This document shows, piece by piece, positions 54,801 to 63,417 of a DNA stretch of 64,000 bases. The notes beneath the pieces were generated by a model. It saw only the letters and a list, made by a program, of their open reading frames with translations, ran no database searches and was not told where the DNA came from. This DNA comes from Teredinibacter turnerae. GTDB lineage: Bacteria; Pseudomonadota; Gammaproteobacteria; Pseudomonadales; Cellvibrionaceae. Made by a program: the position numbers and the translations under genes. How positions within the stretch are numbered: position 1 is the first letter of the stretch; each line of letters opens with the position of its first letter. The stretch lies in NCBI RefSeq assembly GCF_037935975.1, contig NZ_CP149817.1, positions 4,712,001 through 4,776,000 on the forward strand. The letters run 5' to 3'.

Positions 54801-54989
54801 GCCGCCGCTGTTATTATTTCCATCATTATTGTTGCCATTACCCACTGCTGGTGGTGTATTCGGTGACGATTCAAGATCGCTCCCCGCACCGCCACAACCG
54901 GCTAATAAAAACGTTAATAAAGGTACAGCGACGCATGTCTGCACCAGCGAATGCTTGCGCGTCGACATGCGAATTAAAAAATTGTCCAT
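51888..54989 (-). CDS. Di-haem DHOR-type lipoprotein with discoidin domain
   Basis: 1033 aa from the ATG at 54989 (a TTG four codons earlier is possible). Signal and lipobox LLTFLLAGCGG, then a low-complexity Asp/Ser/Glu/Asn linker of about 110 residues. An F5/8 type C (discoidin) domain at about 155-275 (VDGDMSTRWESEWEDDAWIQ FDFGEKTAVGSMKLSWENA) suggests sugar binding. A long middle region without a family I recognise follows. The C-terminal third is DUF1111/DHOR, with two CxxCH haem motifs, SSCFGCHINNGRSFAP and IRCSTCHVSSIKTSKRS, and AIVWHGGEAETSKQRFVNLS near the end. Such proteins resemble di-haem peroxidases. Binding plus redox suggests a surface oxidoreductase active on polysaccharide, as inference. 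Confidence 0.88.
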   Translation of the reverse strand: MDNFLIRMSTRKHSLVQTCVAVPLLTFLLAGCGGAGSDLESSPNTPPAVGNGNNNDGNNNSGGTVDDNSGSDEADSSGDETDSSSDEIEAPVDETPEPDDNDNGQSAGGVDELPEPEFEAPPTRDEVSLPSNDAPLNPAPDSELRLPGDYQFNGPGQIINGVTATSSATRNNNATAAKAVDGDMSTRWESEWEDDAWIQFDFGEKTAVGSMKLSWENAHADQYAITISDDGENWFQIRYVNNSPGGTEQFFNLSMNARYLRLNGVERSSQYGYSLYEAEFKTPGTDNAMPVLHTSYASLPMSGEGREPLPAPENPIEMVRFTLADGTLVTRFGMVGRSRHARERGEDWSEIGYGENETVDAAGNPVDKAPGAHLNFVANYFKNRTWGVELIDNTNVAGVTKPKIIVNQYFQQRQKGGGHAFVRRFDDPNVTGFGWMSPGDLLDDSTYLTDGAPCPVIPKPPEGALLNPNSGYNGVIGANDGCSVVFDTYPGHRAIAANNDGVMVPTNQYVQARKLVAGDVIEFTSSFFSTRAAMDEVGDSGAFRYYTNELTYVMGEGLRPWYGVQPRLMNEPLPMATLQGGLGSVSYDYADNSEFIFQQPHNNIGMQNMQRFVEGRRWIHTNLLTGEHNEDGNDRNDDGMGLQGPHFNQSSCFGCHINNGRSFAPTAINQRLDTMAMRVGSVAANGQYLPHPVYGHALQMNSRSPVTGKSENWGNGVWVSGFETKNVSLADGTVVELRKPQVSFEGPTPEVYSLRSAQPMIGMGLLEAISDEEILSRARTTPDEDGVMGRANYNYDPETGDVRLGRYGWKASKVSLRHQVANAALLDMSVTSPMYPNRDCLAGPERCNVESGTDVGLSEDALELMTNYLNLLAVPAQRSLVSGFPNGVAPLSYLDVNPAKIAAGETVFEEIRCSTCHVSSIKTSKRSQFDEVREQLIKPYTDMLLHDMGDDLADNFEEGLAKGSMWRTSALWGIGYTKDVAGNVPVGYLHDSRARTLTEAIVWHGGEAETSKQRFVNLSREDREALLAFLGSL

Positions 54990-55860
54990 AGGATTTCCCA
55001 AAGTTTTTTAATCAGTGGAGGTTGACGATTTAACCGTTCACCTGCGTTTTGGGAATAAACAATGGCAAAAACCGAACCAGCCGTTTTAGTGGCTCGGAAT
55101 ACTGAGGAGTGTCTCACGAATTTTTTTAAATTTTTTACGAGTTTTTACATTTACCATCCTTCGGAGAAAAAAATAAAAATTCGGGTGAAAATAAAATGTG
55201 CGCTGGTTCCGTAGAACAAAAAAGCAGATAAAAAGAAAGCGACAAATTTTGTCGCATAGTGACGAGAATTCCCGCACGCAGCAGCGCGCAAAATAATCTC
55301 TGAGATTGGCTCTTGTGAATACTAACGCTTGTTACTGCTACCTGCCCCCAAATACCGAGAAACGTTATCCACCGGTCAACGGCGACCCCTGTGTAAGGTG
55401 GCGCGCTCCCTCCGGGTATTTTAAGGAGCAAAGATCATCCAAACTGGCCCCATTATCTTTAGAGCAAGAACGCTTTGCGCCCCAATGCCCCTTATCACGC
55501 GATGCCCAGAGTGTACCGTCACGCGTATCGCGGATAGCCCAACAAGTAGGTTCGACTTTACCGGGTTCCTTTCCTGTTAGCTGCCGCTCACTATGGGGGA
55601 GCCTTCGGCAATGTCGCATTATCAAACCCGCTGGACATTACCTCGGACAGCTAGATTTTTCTGCCATGTTTCCTGGGCTGTTTATTCCGTAAATAACCTA
55701 GAAAGCCGGGGCAAAAAAAATAACACCACGCCAATAAAAATCGCTTGCTTAAAACTAGAATTGAGCGTATATCGCACGAAAATTTTCCACGTTTGTCCGG
55801 CGCCCGACTGTTCTTGTCCAAGCCCGGGTGGATGTGCCACCTCCCTCCACTGGACACCCT
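54990..55860. other. Intergenic region between divergent units
   Basis: 871 bases. It includes AT-rich promoter-like DNA of the lipoprotein gene (55080-55260). A more GC-rich block follows at 55360-55640, where a minus-strand frame reads CWAIRDTRDGTLWASRDKGH W and similar protein-like text but has no good start or known family. Nothing else supported; the right end must carry the promoter of the ATP-grasp operon. Confidence 0.4.
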
Positions 55861-57309
55861 ATGATCACATCGCTTTTTGTTGTTGAAGACACCGCATCGC
55901 TCGCCCTGGTGCCCGAAAATGCCGTGACCTTCGACACCTACTTAAAAGACTACCCCAAGCTCAACGAGCCTCGCCTGCGGGTCATTAACCTGTGTGATAC
56001 AAGTCGTTACCTGAGCCAGGGCTACTATTGCTCGTTGCTGGCGGAAGCGCGTCAGCACGATGTGCTGCCCAGCGTAAAAGTGATTAATAATTTACGGGCC
56101 AGCGGCGTTGGCGGCCTTTGGTTTAACGACAAGGTGTTGGGCAAAGACGTGTCTGCTGATGAAATCACCGGCGCGCATCTTGTGTGCATGGGTGAAGTGG
56201 CCGATGTCCGCTTAAAAAAACTGGCACAGCGCGCATTCGAAGAGTTTTCAGCGCCGCTGTTGCGCATGGTGCTCAGCCGCGAAGCGTCTGGGCTTAAAGC
56301 GCACGTCACCCGGGTGAGCCTCGCCAATTTAAGCGAAGCCGAGCAAAGCTTTGCCCAAGAGGTATTAGCCAGTTACGCCCGCCAGAGCTGGCGCAAGCGC
56401 GGCGCCAGCAAGAAGTATCGCTGGGAAATGGCCATGCTGGTCGACGAAAACGAAGCCGTACCCCCAAGCGATAAAGGTGCGCTAAGCCGATTTATCAGCG
56501 CCGGTAAAAAACTGGGCATTCGCATTCAGCAGGTCACCGCCGCCGACATTGGCAGCTTGAACCAGTACGACGGCTTGTTTATCCGCGAAACCACCGCGAT
56601 AGACCACCACACTTACCGGCTCGCGCGCGAAGCCGAAGAGTCTGGTCTGGTAGTGATGGACGACCCGGAATCCATTTTGCGCTGCTGTAACAAGGTTTAC
56701 CTGCACGATGCGTTCAATTACAAAAAAGTGCCCAGCCTGCGCACCGAGTTTGTCAGCGATGCAAACCGCGAAACCCTGGAAGGCCTGCAGGCGCGCTTTG
56801 GTTTTCCGCTGGTGTTAAAAATGCCGGAAGGCTCGTTTTCGCGCGGGGTATTTAAAGTGAGTTCGCCGGAAGAACTGGAACAGGTCTGTCGCAAATTGTT
56901 AGCAGAATCGGCACTGGTGTTGGCTCAGGAATTTTTATTTACCGAATTCGACTGGCGTATCGGCGTGCTCAACGGCCGCGCACTCTATGCATGTCGCTAC
57001 TACATGGCGCGCAACCACTGGCAGATTTACAACCACGGTAACAAGCGGCATTTCAGTGGCGGCTTTGACGCGCTCGCCACGTTTGAGGTACCGCGCAAAG
57101 TACTCACTGCCGCGCTTAAAGCCGCTGCTGTGGTTGGTCAGGGCCTTTACGGTATCGACATTAAAGAAGTGGACGGTAAGGCCTACGTGTTGGAAGTGAA
57201 CGACAACCCCAGCCTGGACCATGGCGTTGAAGATAAATATCTGGGCGATGAGCTGTACATGCAAATTATGTCGGAGTTTTCCCGTCGCCTTGAACTGCGT
57301 GGTCGCTAA
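55861..57309 (+). CDS. RimK-like ATP-grasp ligase with RLAN N-terminal domain
   Basis: 482 aa from the ATG at 55861 (ITSLFVVEDTASLALVPENA); an upstream ATG at 55828 is in frame but adds only Pro-rich sequence. The N-terminal half is the RimK-like ATP-grasp N-terminal domain (RVINLCDTSRYLSQGYYCSL LAEAR, GVGGLWFNDKVLGKDVS). The C-terminal half is an ATP-grasp amide ligase: LKMPEGSFSRGVFKVSS (ATP loop), VLAQEFLFTEFDWRIGVLNG and YVLEVNDNPSLDHGVEDKY (metal-binding ExNxNP-like). It should attach an amino acid or peptide to an acceptor. The next gene starts 3 bases on, and the two are likely one pathway. The acceptor is unknown. Confidence 0.9.
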   Translation: MITSLFVVEDTASLALVPENAVTFDTYLKDYPKLNEPRLRVINLCDTSRYLSQGYYCSLLAEARQHDVLPSVKVINNLRASGVGGLWFNDKVLGKDVSADEITGAHLVCMGEVADVRLKKLAQRAFEEFSAPLLRMVLSREASGLKAHVTRVSLANLSEAEQSFAQEVLASYARQSWRKRGASKKYRWEMAMLVDENEAVPPSDKGALSRFISAGKKLGIRIQQVTAADIGSLNQYDGLFIRETTAIDHHTYRLAREAEESGLVVMDDPESILRCCNKVYLHDAFNYKKVPSLRTEFVSDANRETLEGLQARFGFPLVLKMPEGSFSRGVFKVSSPEELEQVCRKLLAESALVLAQEFLFTEFDWRIGVLNGRALYACRYYMARNHWQIYNHGNKRHFSGGFDALATFEVPRKVLTAALKAAAVVGQGLYGIDIKEVDGKAYVLEVNDNPSLDHGVEDKYLGDELYMQIMSEFSRRLELRGR

Positions 57310-57312
57310 CAG

Positions 57313-58422
57313 GTGGACACCACCGATATTCGCCGGGCTCAGCTCGGCGACTTAAACGCGCTGCTCGCACTCGAGCAGGTCTGCTTCAGCAACGATCGCC
57401 TGAGTAAACGCAGCTTTCGCCATTTTATCCAGGCGTCGCAAAGTACGCTTTTAGTCGTCGAGCACAATAGCGCCATTCTCGCTTATGGCCTGGTGTGGCA
57501 CCACAAAGGCACCCGCCTCGCCCGGCTTTATTCTCTCGCCGTGTCGCCTGAGGCGCGCGGCACGGGTTTGGCGTCGCGACTGCTCGCCCGCCTGGAACAG
57601 AATGCCGCTGAGCGCGGGCGTTTGTACATGCGCCTGGAAGTGGCGAAAAACAATACCCGCGCAATTGCACTTTATCAGGCGCGGGAGTACCGCATTTTCG
57701 GCGAGTACAGCGATTACTACGACGACCATACCGACGCGCTGCGGATGCAAAAGCAAATCCGTACCTTGTCGCAGGAAAGCGCTCAGCGCTCCACGCCTTG
57801 GTATCAGCAAACGACGGAATTCAGTTGCGGACCGGCCAGCCTGATGATGGCGATGGCGAGCTTTGCCAACGGTGTTGAATGCAGCCAACCAATGGAGCTG
57901 GATATCTGGCGTGAGGCGACCACTATTTTTATGACCTCCGGCCACGGTGGCTGTCACCCGCTGGGGCTGGCGCTGGCCGCGCGACGCCGTAAATTTGAGG
58001 TGCAGGCATGGATTAACAACGACCAACCACTGTTTTTGGACGGGGTCCGCAGCGACCACAAAAAATCCATCATGGCGGTGGTGCACAACCACTTTGTCTC
58101 TCAGTGCGCGGCCGAAGGTGTCGCGGTGAACTACGCTGAAGTCAGCCAGGATACCGTGGAAGACTGGCTGCAAAACGGCTTCGCGGTCGTGGTGTTAATC
58201 AGCACCTATCGCCTGGATGGCAAAAAAGCGCCGCACTGGGTCGTGGTAACCGGCGTCGACGACCAGTGTTTTTATTTACACGACCCGGATCTGGACACCA
58301 AAACCCAATTGGCGATTGACTGCCAGCACGTTCCTATCGCAAGAGAAGACTTCGCCCGCATGACCGCCTTCGGCAGCAATCGGCTGCGCACCGCCGTGGC
58401 TATTCGCCCGGCAACCTATTAA
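57313..58422 (+). CDS. GNAT acetyltransferase fused to C39-like peptidase
   Basis: 369 aa with GTG start. Residues 1-155 are a GNAT domain (LYSLAVSPEARGTGLASRLL ARLEQ is the acetyl-CoA loop; RLEVAKNNTRAIALYQAREY follows). Residues about 160-365 form a papain-like C39 family peptidase with catalytic Cys in TTEFSCGPASLMMAMASFAN and His in KAPHWVVVTGVDDQ, then HDPDL. The pairing of this fusion with an RLAN ATP-grasp recurs in proteobacteria and was proposed from comparative genomics to make or tailor a modified peptide. It has 3 bases to the ligase upstream and 10 bases to the RMD1 gene downstream, so the three are translationally close. Confidence 0.9.
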   Translation: MDTTDIRRAQLGDLNALLALEQVCFSNDRLSKRSFRHFIQASQSTLLVVEHNSAILAYGLVWHHKGTRLARLYSLAVSPEARGTGLASRLLARLEQNAAERGRLYMRLEVAKNNTRAIALYQAREYRIFGEYSDYYDDHTDALRMQKQIRTLSQESAQRSTPWYQQTTEFSCGPASLMMAMASFANGVECSQPMELDIWREATTIFMTSGHGGCHPLGLALAARRRKFEVQAWINNDQPLFLDGVRSDHKKSIMAVVHNHFVSQCAAEGVAVNYAEVSQDTVEDWLQNGFAVVVLISTYRLDGKKAPHWVVVTGVDDQCFYLHDPDLDTKTQLAIDCQHVPIAREDFARMTAFGSNRLRTAVAIRPATY

Positions 58423-58432
58423 CAGGTTCGCT

Positions 58433-59224
58433 ATGAGCACACAAAGTAGTTCCGCCATAAAACGCATCACCATCGCCCTACTGGGGCGCAACATTAATAC
58501 CGACCGGCGCGAGGAAGTGTTGATCGAAAAACTCGGTGCCGTGCGTTACCGCGATGCCTACGCCATCAGAACCGTCGCCGGCGAAGCCTGGCTGTTCGAC
58601 TACGGAGTACTGGTGGGTTGGGATTTGCCGGAAGATTTGCGCCAGCAACTGGTTAACGATCTCGAAGATATTATTGAAGATCCGTCGGCGAATTCACTCA
58701 CCGAACATTACTCCTACACCATTGACTCCGGCCAGCCGTTCAGTGTGCAGCACGATATGTTAAGTATTCCGGATCAGGAGCAGCTCACCCGCCTGGGATT
58801 GAGCCACGCCTTTGCCCAGTCGGCCAAACTCGGATTTTTTGAAGATGCCGCACAACAGGTTATTCAGCGCAACGCTCACATTTCCAAACAACTTGCCGCC
58901 ACCGGCAAGGTGCCGTTAAGCCGACGCGAGCTGGCGAAACTGCGCGGGGTGTTGTTCGATACCAGCAGCGACATTACCCTGCACTTTAACCTGCTCGACA
59001 CCCCGGAATTTTTCTGGGACTACCCGGAACTGGAAGCGGGCTATTTGCGTTTGGCGAAATATTTAGATCTGGCACCGCGCATCGAAATTATGAACAAGAA
59101 GCTCGGCACCATTCACGAATTGCTCGATATGCTGGCCGCCGAGCAACACCACAAACACTCGGCATTTCTGGAGTGGATAATTATCGTGCTAATTGCTGTC
59201 GATATCGTGGTGTACTTTTTTTAA
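58433..59224 (+). CDS. RMD1/DUF155-family membrane protein
   Basis: 263 aa. DUF155 core: AYAIRTVAGEAWLFDYGVLV GWDLPEDLRQQLVNDLEDII EDP, and LSHAFAQSAKLGFFEDAAQQ. C-terminal PRIEIMNKKLGTIHELLDML AAEQHHKHSAFLEWIIIVLI AVDIVVYFF ends in one membrane helix, as in the yeast/human RMD1/Sif2 relatives (RMND1 in mitochondria). Bacterial function is unknown; the mitochondrial relative is linked to organelle translation. Last gene of the ATP-grasp operon, 10 bases after the GNAT-C39 gene. Confidence 0.9.
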   Translation: MSTQSSSAIKRITIALLGRNINTDRREEVLIEKLGAVRYRDAYAIRTVAGEAWLFDYGVLVGWDLPEDLRQQLVNDLEDIIEDPSANSLTEHYSYTIDSGQPFSVQHDMLSIPDQEQLTRLGLSHAFAQSAKLGFFEDAAQQVIQRNAHISKQLAATGKVPLSRRELAKLRGVLFDTSSDITLHFNLLDTPEFFWDYPELEAGYLRLAKYLDLAPRIEIMNKKLGTIHELLDMLAAEQHHKHSAFLEWIIIVLIAVDIVVYFF

Positions 59225-59235
59225 CTATTAACCCG

Positions 59236-59269
59236 GCGATTAAATAGATGATCCTATTTATTTAATCGC
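59236..59269. repeat. Hairpin after the RMD1 gene, related to 5542-5599
   Basis: 10-bp arms gcgattaaat / atttaatcgc enclosing a gatgatcctattt-like centre, 11 bases after the stop. The centre AAATAG-ATGATCCT-ATTTAT parallels AAATAG-CTGATCCT-GCCTATTTA at 5542-5599. It may serve as a terminator as well. Confidence 0.5.
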
Positions 59270-59406
59270 GCACCCTTGAAGTACTGACGAAAATGTGTGA
59301 ATTTGCCGATATCTCAATGGTTTACATTATCCATCGGGCAATGGCGGTGCTACCCTGCCCCGCCTATTAACTTCGCAATTTTCATTGCCGGTTAATAACG
59401 AGCTGA

Positions 59407-60453
59407 CTACCCTTTGCCGGCCGCCGCAAACATACGCGCAAAGAACGGCAGCACATCGTGTAACACCCGGCCATTGGTCCAGTGATCGTGGCCGTTTCCC
59501 CGATACTCCTCCGCCTCATGTTCGATGCCGTAGTCTTCCAGCAAGCGCACAAAGTTCTGGTTGGCCAGCACGTGATCCTGATTGCTATCGTAACGCCCCC
59601 AATCCAACTTAATGCCCTGTAACTGTTTCAGGTTTTCGACAGCGGCGGGAATCTGCGTGTCCAACAAAAAACGCGAGCGCAGCGTGTGAAAATTTTTACT
59701 GTCCACCACAATCCGGCCGTCGCTGTTACGCACGATAAAATCTGCATAAAAGGGTGGTTTATCCGGGCGCGGAAGATACGCCTGAGCCATCGCCAGGAAT
59801 ACCGACTCGAAACCGTCGGGGACGTCTGCCGGATCTTTCGCCGCCAACAGCCGCGACCAGAAATCCCGCTGCGACATAGGCACCCATCCCAAGCCGGTAC
59901 CCACCGGGTGCATCGCGTAAACGCTGGCCGCCAGTTCCGGGTGGTACATCGCGACTTTTAATGCGCCATAGGCACCCGTGAATTCGCCGAGCAGGCCGCG
60001 TGCCTCCCGTGTGGCAAGCGTGCGAAAATGGGTGTCGATATAGGGCACCAGCTCTTCCACCACATGGTCCAGCCAACGCCCCGCCTGCGCGCTGTTTTCG
60101 AAGAAAGCGCCGGGCCCGGCCGTGGTAAAGTCACCCGCAACCCAGATAAATTCCGGAATAATTCCCCGCGCCATGGCAACGTCCAGGGTGCGCTGCAAAT
60201 TGCCATCGGCGAATGCCTGTGTGTTGCTCCAGAATAAACCGTGAAAATGATAAAGCACCGGATAACGCTTACCAGAAGTGGCATAGCCAGAGGGCAGGTA
60301 GAGTTTGATATGGCGCTGCGGGTCGTAGCCTAAATGCTCACCCCCCAAAATTATTGATCGCACAGTGCGATCGATAATTTCTCCGGCATTTGCCACACCC
60401 GACAATAAAGAAAAGATAAAACACAGAAACAACCCCAAGTACGCCTTGCGCAT
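59407..60453 (-). CDS. Secreted esterase-fold protein lacking the nucleophile serine
   Basis: 348 aa with a signal peptide (GLFLCFIFSLLSGVANA). Alpha/beta hydrolase of the esterase D/feruloyl esterase type: HIKLYLPSGYATSGKRYPVL YHFHG, FIWVAGDFTTAGPGAFFEN, YIDTHFRTLATREARGLLGE, and late NGHDHWTNGRVLHDVLPFF with the catalytic-type His. At the nucleophile elbow, where relatives have GxSMGGYGAL, this protein reads GEFTGAYGAL, so the Ser is replaced by Phe (with Thr next). Hydrolysis by the normal mechanism should not occur; it may be a binding protein or use an unusual nucleophile. It lies between the DUF155 operon and the AraC gene. Confidence 0.8.
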   Translation of the reverse strand: MRKAYLGLFLCFIFSLLSGVANAGEIIDRTVRSIILGGEHLGYDPQRHIKLYLPSGYATSGKRYPVLYHFHGLFWSNTQAFADGNLQRTLDVAMARGIIPEFIWVAGDFTTAGPGAFFENSAQAGRWLDHVVEELVPYIDTHFRTLATREARGLLGEFTGAYGALKVAMYHPELAASVYAMHPVGTGLGWVPMSQRDFWSRLLAAKDPADVPDGFESVFLAMAQAYLPRPDKPPFYADFIVRNSDGRIVVDSKNFHTLRSRFLLDTQIPAAVENLKQLQGIKLDWGRYDSNQDHVLANQNFVRLLEDYGIEHEAEEYRGNGHDHWTNGRVLHDVLPFFARMFAAAGKG

Positions 60454-60545
60454 AGTAAACCCCCTGCACGGTCTTCAATGAATAGTCATAAACGGTTTGC
60501 CAGATGGCGAACCGGATCATGTGCAGGGGCTAAACAAATGGCGAC

Positions 60546-61706
60546 TCAGCGGGTCGGCTCGTACGCCTGAAGGGAGGGTTTGACGGTGTTTGCACGGCGA
60601 TATTCACTGGGAGTACAACCCAGATAACGTTTAAACGCGGCGTTGAATGTGGATTTGCTGTTAAACCCGGAAGCCAGCGCCACGTCCAATATCGTGCACT
60701 CTGGCGATGCCACAAGCCGCTCGCTGGCCAGTTTAACGCGGGCGCGGTTGAGCAGTTCGAAAAAGCTACAATCGAATAGCTCGTTTATGACCTGCGAACA
60801 ATAGTGCCCACTCGCTCGCGCAGCAGTGGCGAGATCATCCAGCTTGCGGGTGGGCGATGCGACCCAGCGCGGGTCGTCCATCACCTGCTGAATGCGCTCG
60901 GCAATGCGTTGTTTGTCCGCTTCGACCAGGCCGGACTTTTGATACTTTTTATACTTAAGATCGTGCCCATACTTCTTAGACTTCGCAACAGGCTTGATGC
61001 CGGCCTGCGGTTTCGCCAGCAGCAAAAGCAGCAGCCCCAACAGCATCGCTACCTGGCCCCAGGACATCAACATGCTGACCAGTGTGGGTGGACCCAGAGT
61101 GAGACAGTGCAGCAATTTGACCAACGCCAGCAACCACTGCACACACAAGAGCGCCACTAGCACCTGATTAAACGCACTGGCATCCTGTGCGCCGTTGCGC
61201 AACCAGCATAGAACACTGTTCGGCGTTGCGATATCGCGGCGAATCCGGTAAACATAGGTTGGCCAATGGCAGAGAAAAAGCAGCAGACTGGTGCCATCGA
61301 GACAATTGACCCACAGCCAGTAGCCACTGCTGAATATCCGTGAACCGCTGTACGTGGACTGAAGCTGGGTGGTGTACACCAACGGCAATACCGCAACCAT
61401 GCCCGCAACCGCGAGCCAGATATCCCACCGCTGCAACACATCCGCTCGTTTGAACGCCAGCAACAGCAATGGGCCAAGTAGATGAGCGCTGGCCAATAAC
61501 AGACCCAACCAAAGCGCCTTAGCCGGTGCGCGTTCGGCGTTTACCAGTACCTCTAGGCACAGCTGCACCACCAGAATACCCGCCAGCCACAGTTGCGCTC
61601 GCCCCAAGGTCGCGTTTGCGAAGGCGCTGCGCAAACCCGCCAGAACCAGCGCCAGGGCCACCAGCGGTGCCCCGAGGAAATAGATAACCGCACTGAGATC
61701 GCCCAC
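60546..61706 (-). CDS. Membrane-anchored AraC-family regulator
   Basis: 386 aa, GTG start with AGGAG 8 bases upstream. Residues 1-225 form about seven membrane helices (for example LVALALVLAGLRSAFANATL and LGQLWLAG-like spans), typical of 7TM-type AraC regulators. Residues about 265-380 are the DNA-binding domain with both HTH parts: KLDDLATAARASGHYCSQVI NELFDCSFFELLNRARV and ILDVALASGFNSKSTFNAAF KRYLGCTPSEYRRAN. It presumably senses a signal in the membrane and controls a nearby gene, the secreted esterase-like gene or the BCCT transporter. Both targets are inference. Confidence 0.88.
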   Translation of the reverse strand: MGDLSAVIYFLGAPLVALALVLAGLRSAFANATLGRAQLWLAGILVVQLCLEVLVNAERAPAKALWLGLLLASAHLLGPLLLLAFKRADVLQRWDIWLAVAGMVAVLPLVYTTQLQSTYSGSRIFSSGYWLWVNCLDGTSLLLFLCHWPTYVYRIRRDIATPNSVLCWLRNGAQDASAFNQVLVALLCVQWLLALVKLLHCLTLGPPTLVSMLMSWGQVAMLLGLLLLLLAKPQAGIKPVAKSKKYGHDLKYKKYQKSGLVEADKQRIAERIQQVMDDPRWVASPTRKLDDLATAARASGHYCSQVINELFDCSFFELLNRARVKLASERLVASPECTILDVALASGFNSKSTFNAAFKRYLGCTPSEYRRANTVKPSLQAYEPTR

Positions 61707-61782
61707 GTGAACTCCTGTTAATTGCTGGCTGCAGCGCTTCTAATTTCTGGCAGCGCTTGGATCTCACATCGGCTGTGTTGGA

Positions 61783-63417
61783 CTACCCCGATTGATCAGC
61801 ACTACGGCGCTCAGCATGGCGCACTTTTTTCTCTAACCGTGTGAGCGCTAATTCGTGATGTAACCCTTTGTAGAGGCTCACACACATAAGTAACAGTACC
61901 AGAGTAAACGGCAAACCAGTGGAGATAGCACCCGCCTGCAATGCATCGAGCGCCTGCTTGCCGCCGCCATACAGTAGCGTGCCAGCAATCAATCCCTCCA
62001 TGCTGGCCCAGAAGATACGCTGCGGCACCGGCGCATCCAGCTTACCGCCTGCAGTAATGCTGTCGATTACCAGCGAGCCAGAATCCGACGAGGTCACGAA
62101 AAAAGTCAGCACCAGCACAATACCGAGGAAGCTGGAAATTTCGGTTAGAGGCAGTTGCTCCAGCATTTGAAACATCGACAGGGATACGCGGCTGATGCCA
62201 TCGGCCAGCTCGCCGACACCGTTCATACTCTGCTCTAGCGCAGCGCCGCCAAACACCCCCATCCAGATCACCGTCACCAAACAGGGCACCAGCAACACCG
62301 CCACCAAAAATTCGCGCACGGTGCGGCCGCGTGAAATGCGCGCGATAAACATGCCGACAAATGGCGACCAGGAGATCCACCAGGCCCAGTAGAACACCGT
62401 CCAGCCGTGCAACCAGGATTGATCTTCGCGCCCCAGCCAGTTGCTCAGGGGCACAATATTCGCGGCATAACTCCATAGTGTGGTGCCAATCCAGCCCAGT
62501 AGATGCAGTGTTGGCCCGGCAATAAACACAAACGTAAACAACAACAGCGCCATACCGATATTGATATTGCTGAGCAATTTAACGCCGCCATCCACACCGC
62601 GCACCACGCTGAAAATCGCCACCAGGGTAACGCCGATAACAATCGCGATTTGCGTGCTGACATCATTGCCAATCCCAAACAGAAAATGCAGCCCGCCAGC
62701 GGCCTGTTTTGCGCCGAGTCCGAGGGAGGTTGCCAGCCCAAAAATGGTCGCCAGCACCGCAAGAATATCGATAAAGTGGCCTACCCAACCCCACACACGA
62801 TCGCCGAAAATCGGGTAGAACACAGAGCGAATCGTAAATGGCATGCCTTTGCTGAAAGAGAAAAACGCCAGTGACAGCGCCACCACCGCGTATATCGACC
62901 AGGGGTGCAGCCCCCAGTGAAACATAGTTGCCCCCATCGCCATACGGGCCGCGGCCTGGGTTTCCGGTTCGGTGTTAAACGGGGTCCCGTACCAGTCGGT
63001 GTAATAGGCAATCGGTTCCGCAACGCTCCAAAACATCAAGCCAATGCCCATGCCAGCGGCAAACAACATGGCAAACCAGGACGGGGTGGAAAAGTCGGGA
63101 GTGGCATGTTTACCGCCCAGTCGCAACTTGCCAACGGGTAGCACGATCAGCGCCAGACAAAAGATCACAAAGACATTGCCGGACGCCATAAACAGCCAGT
63201 CGAAGGTGTTGATGGTCCAGCTTTTCGCGCCGCCGAGAAAATCGGCAGATTGTGTTGGAAACAGTAGCGTGGCAAGCACGAAACCGATAATCAGAATCGC
63301 GCTGATGAAAAATACCGGGTTGTGTAAATCCATACCCATGGCCTGAATGTTATCCTGGCCCACTTCAAAATCCGTATCGTACTGATCGCGCAAGGCTTGC
63401 AGCTCAGTTTTCGACAT
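61783..63417 (-). CDS. BCCT-family transporter (betaine/choline/carnitine type)
   Basis: 544 aa from the ATG at 63417 (SKTELQALRDQYDTDFEVGQ); upstream in-frame sequence to 63570 is not protein-like. Twelve membrane helices; diagnostic FAAGMGIGLMFWSVAEPIAY and the binding-site region WTVFYWAWWISWSPFVGMFI ARISRGRTVREF, with SSDSGSLVIDSITAGGKLD in TM10. BCCT carriers import quaternary ammonium compounds such as glycine betaine, choline or ectoine, with Na+ or H+. The GMGIG loop is of the Na+-coupled type with Met where BetP has the same. The C-terminus is a charged, coiled tail (LALTRLEKKVRHAERRS), used in relatives for osmosensing. The substrate is undetermined. A 583-base leader lies upstream. 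Confidence 0.92.
   Translation of the reverse strand: MSKTELQALRDQYDTDFEVGQDNIQAMGMDLHNPVFFISAILIIGFVLATLLFPTQSADFLGGAKSWTINTFDWLFMASGNVFVIFCLALIVLPVGKLRLGGKHATPDFSTPSWFAMLFAAGMGIGLMFWSVAEPIAYYTDWYGTPFNTEPETQAAARMAMGATMFHWGLHPWSIYAVVALSLAFFSFSKGMPFTIRSVFYPIFGDRVWGWVGHFIDILAVLATIFGLATSLGLGAKQAAGGLHFLFGIGNDVSTQIAIVIGVTLVAIFSVVRGVDGGVKLLSNINIGMALLLFTFVFIAGPTLHLLGWIGTTLWSYAANIVPLSNWLGREDQSWLHGWTVFYWAWWISWSPFVGMFIARISRGRTVREFLVAVLLVPCLVTVIWMGVFGGAALEQSMNGVGELADGISRVSLSMFQMLEQLPLTEISSFLGIVLVLTFFVTSSDSGSLVIDSITAGGKLDAPVPQRIFWASMEGLIAGTLLYGGGKQALDALQAGAISTGLPFTLVLLLMCVSLYKGLHHELALTRLEKKVRHAERRSADQSG

Noticed and set aside
55365-55625. 86-aa minus-strand gene
   Set aside because: Protein-like composition, but no ribosome site, no recognised family and no conserved context that I can see.
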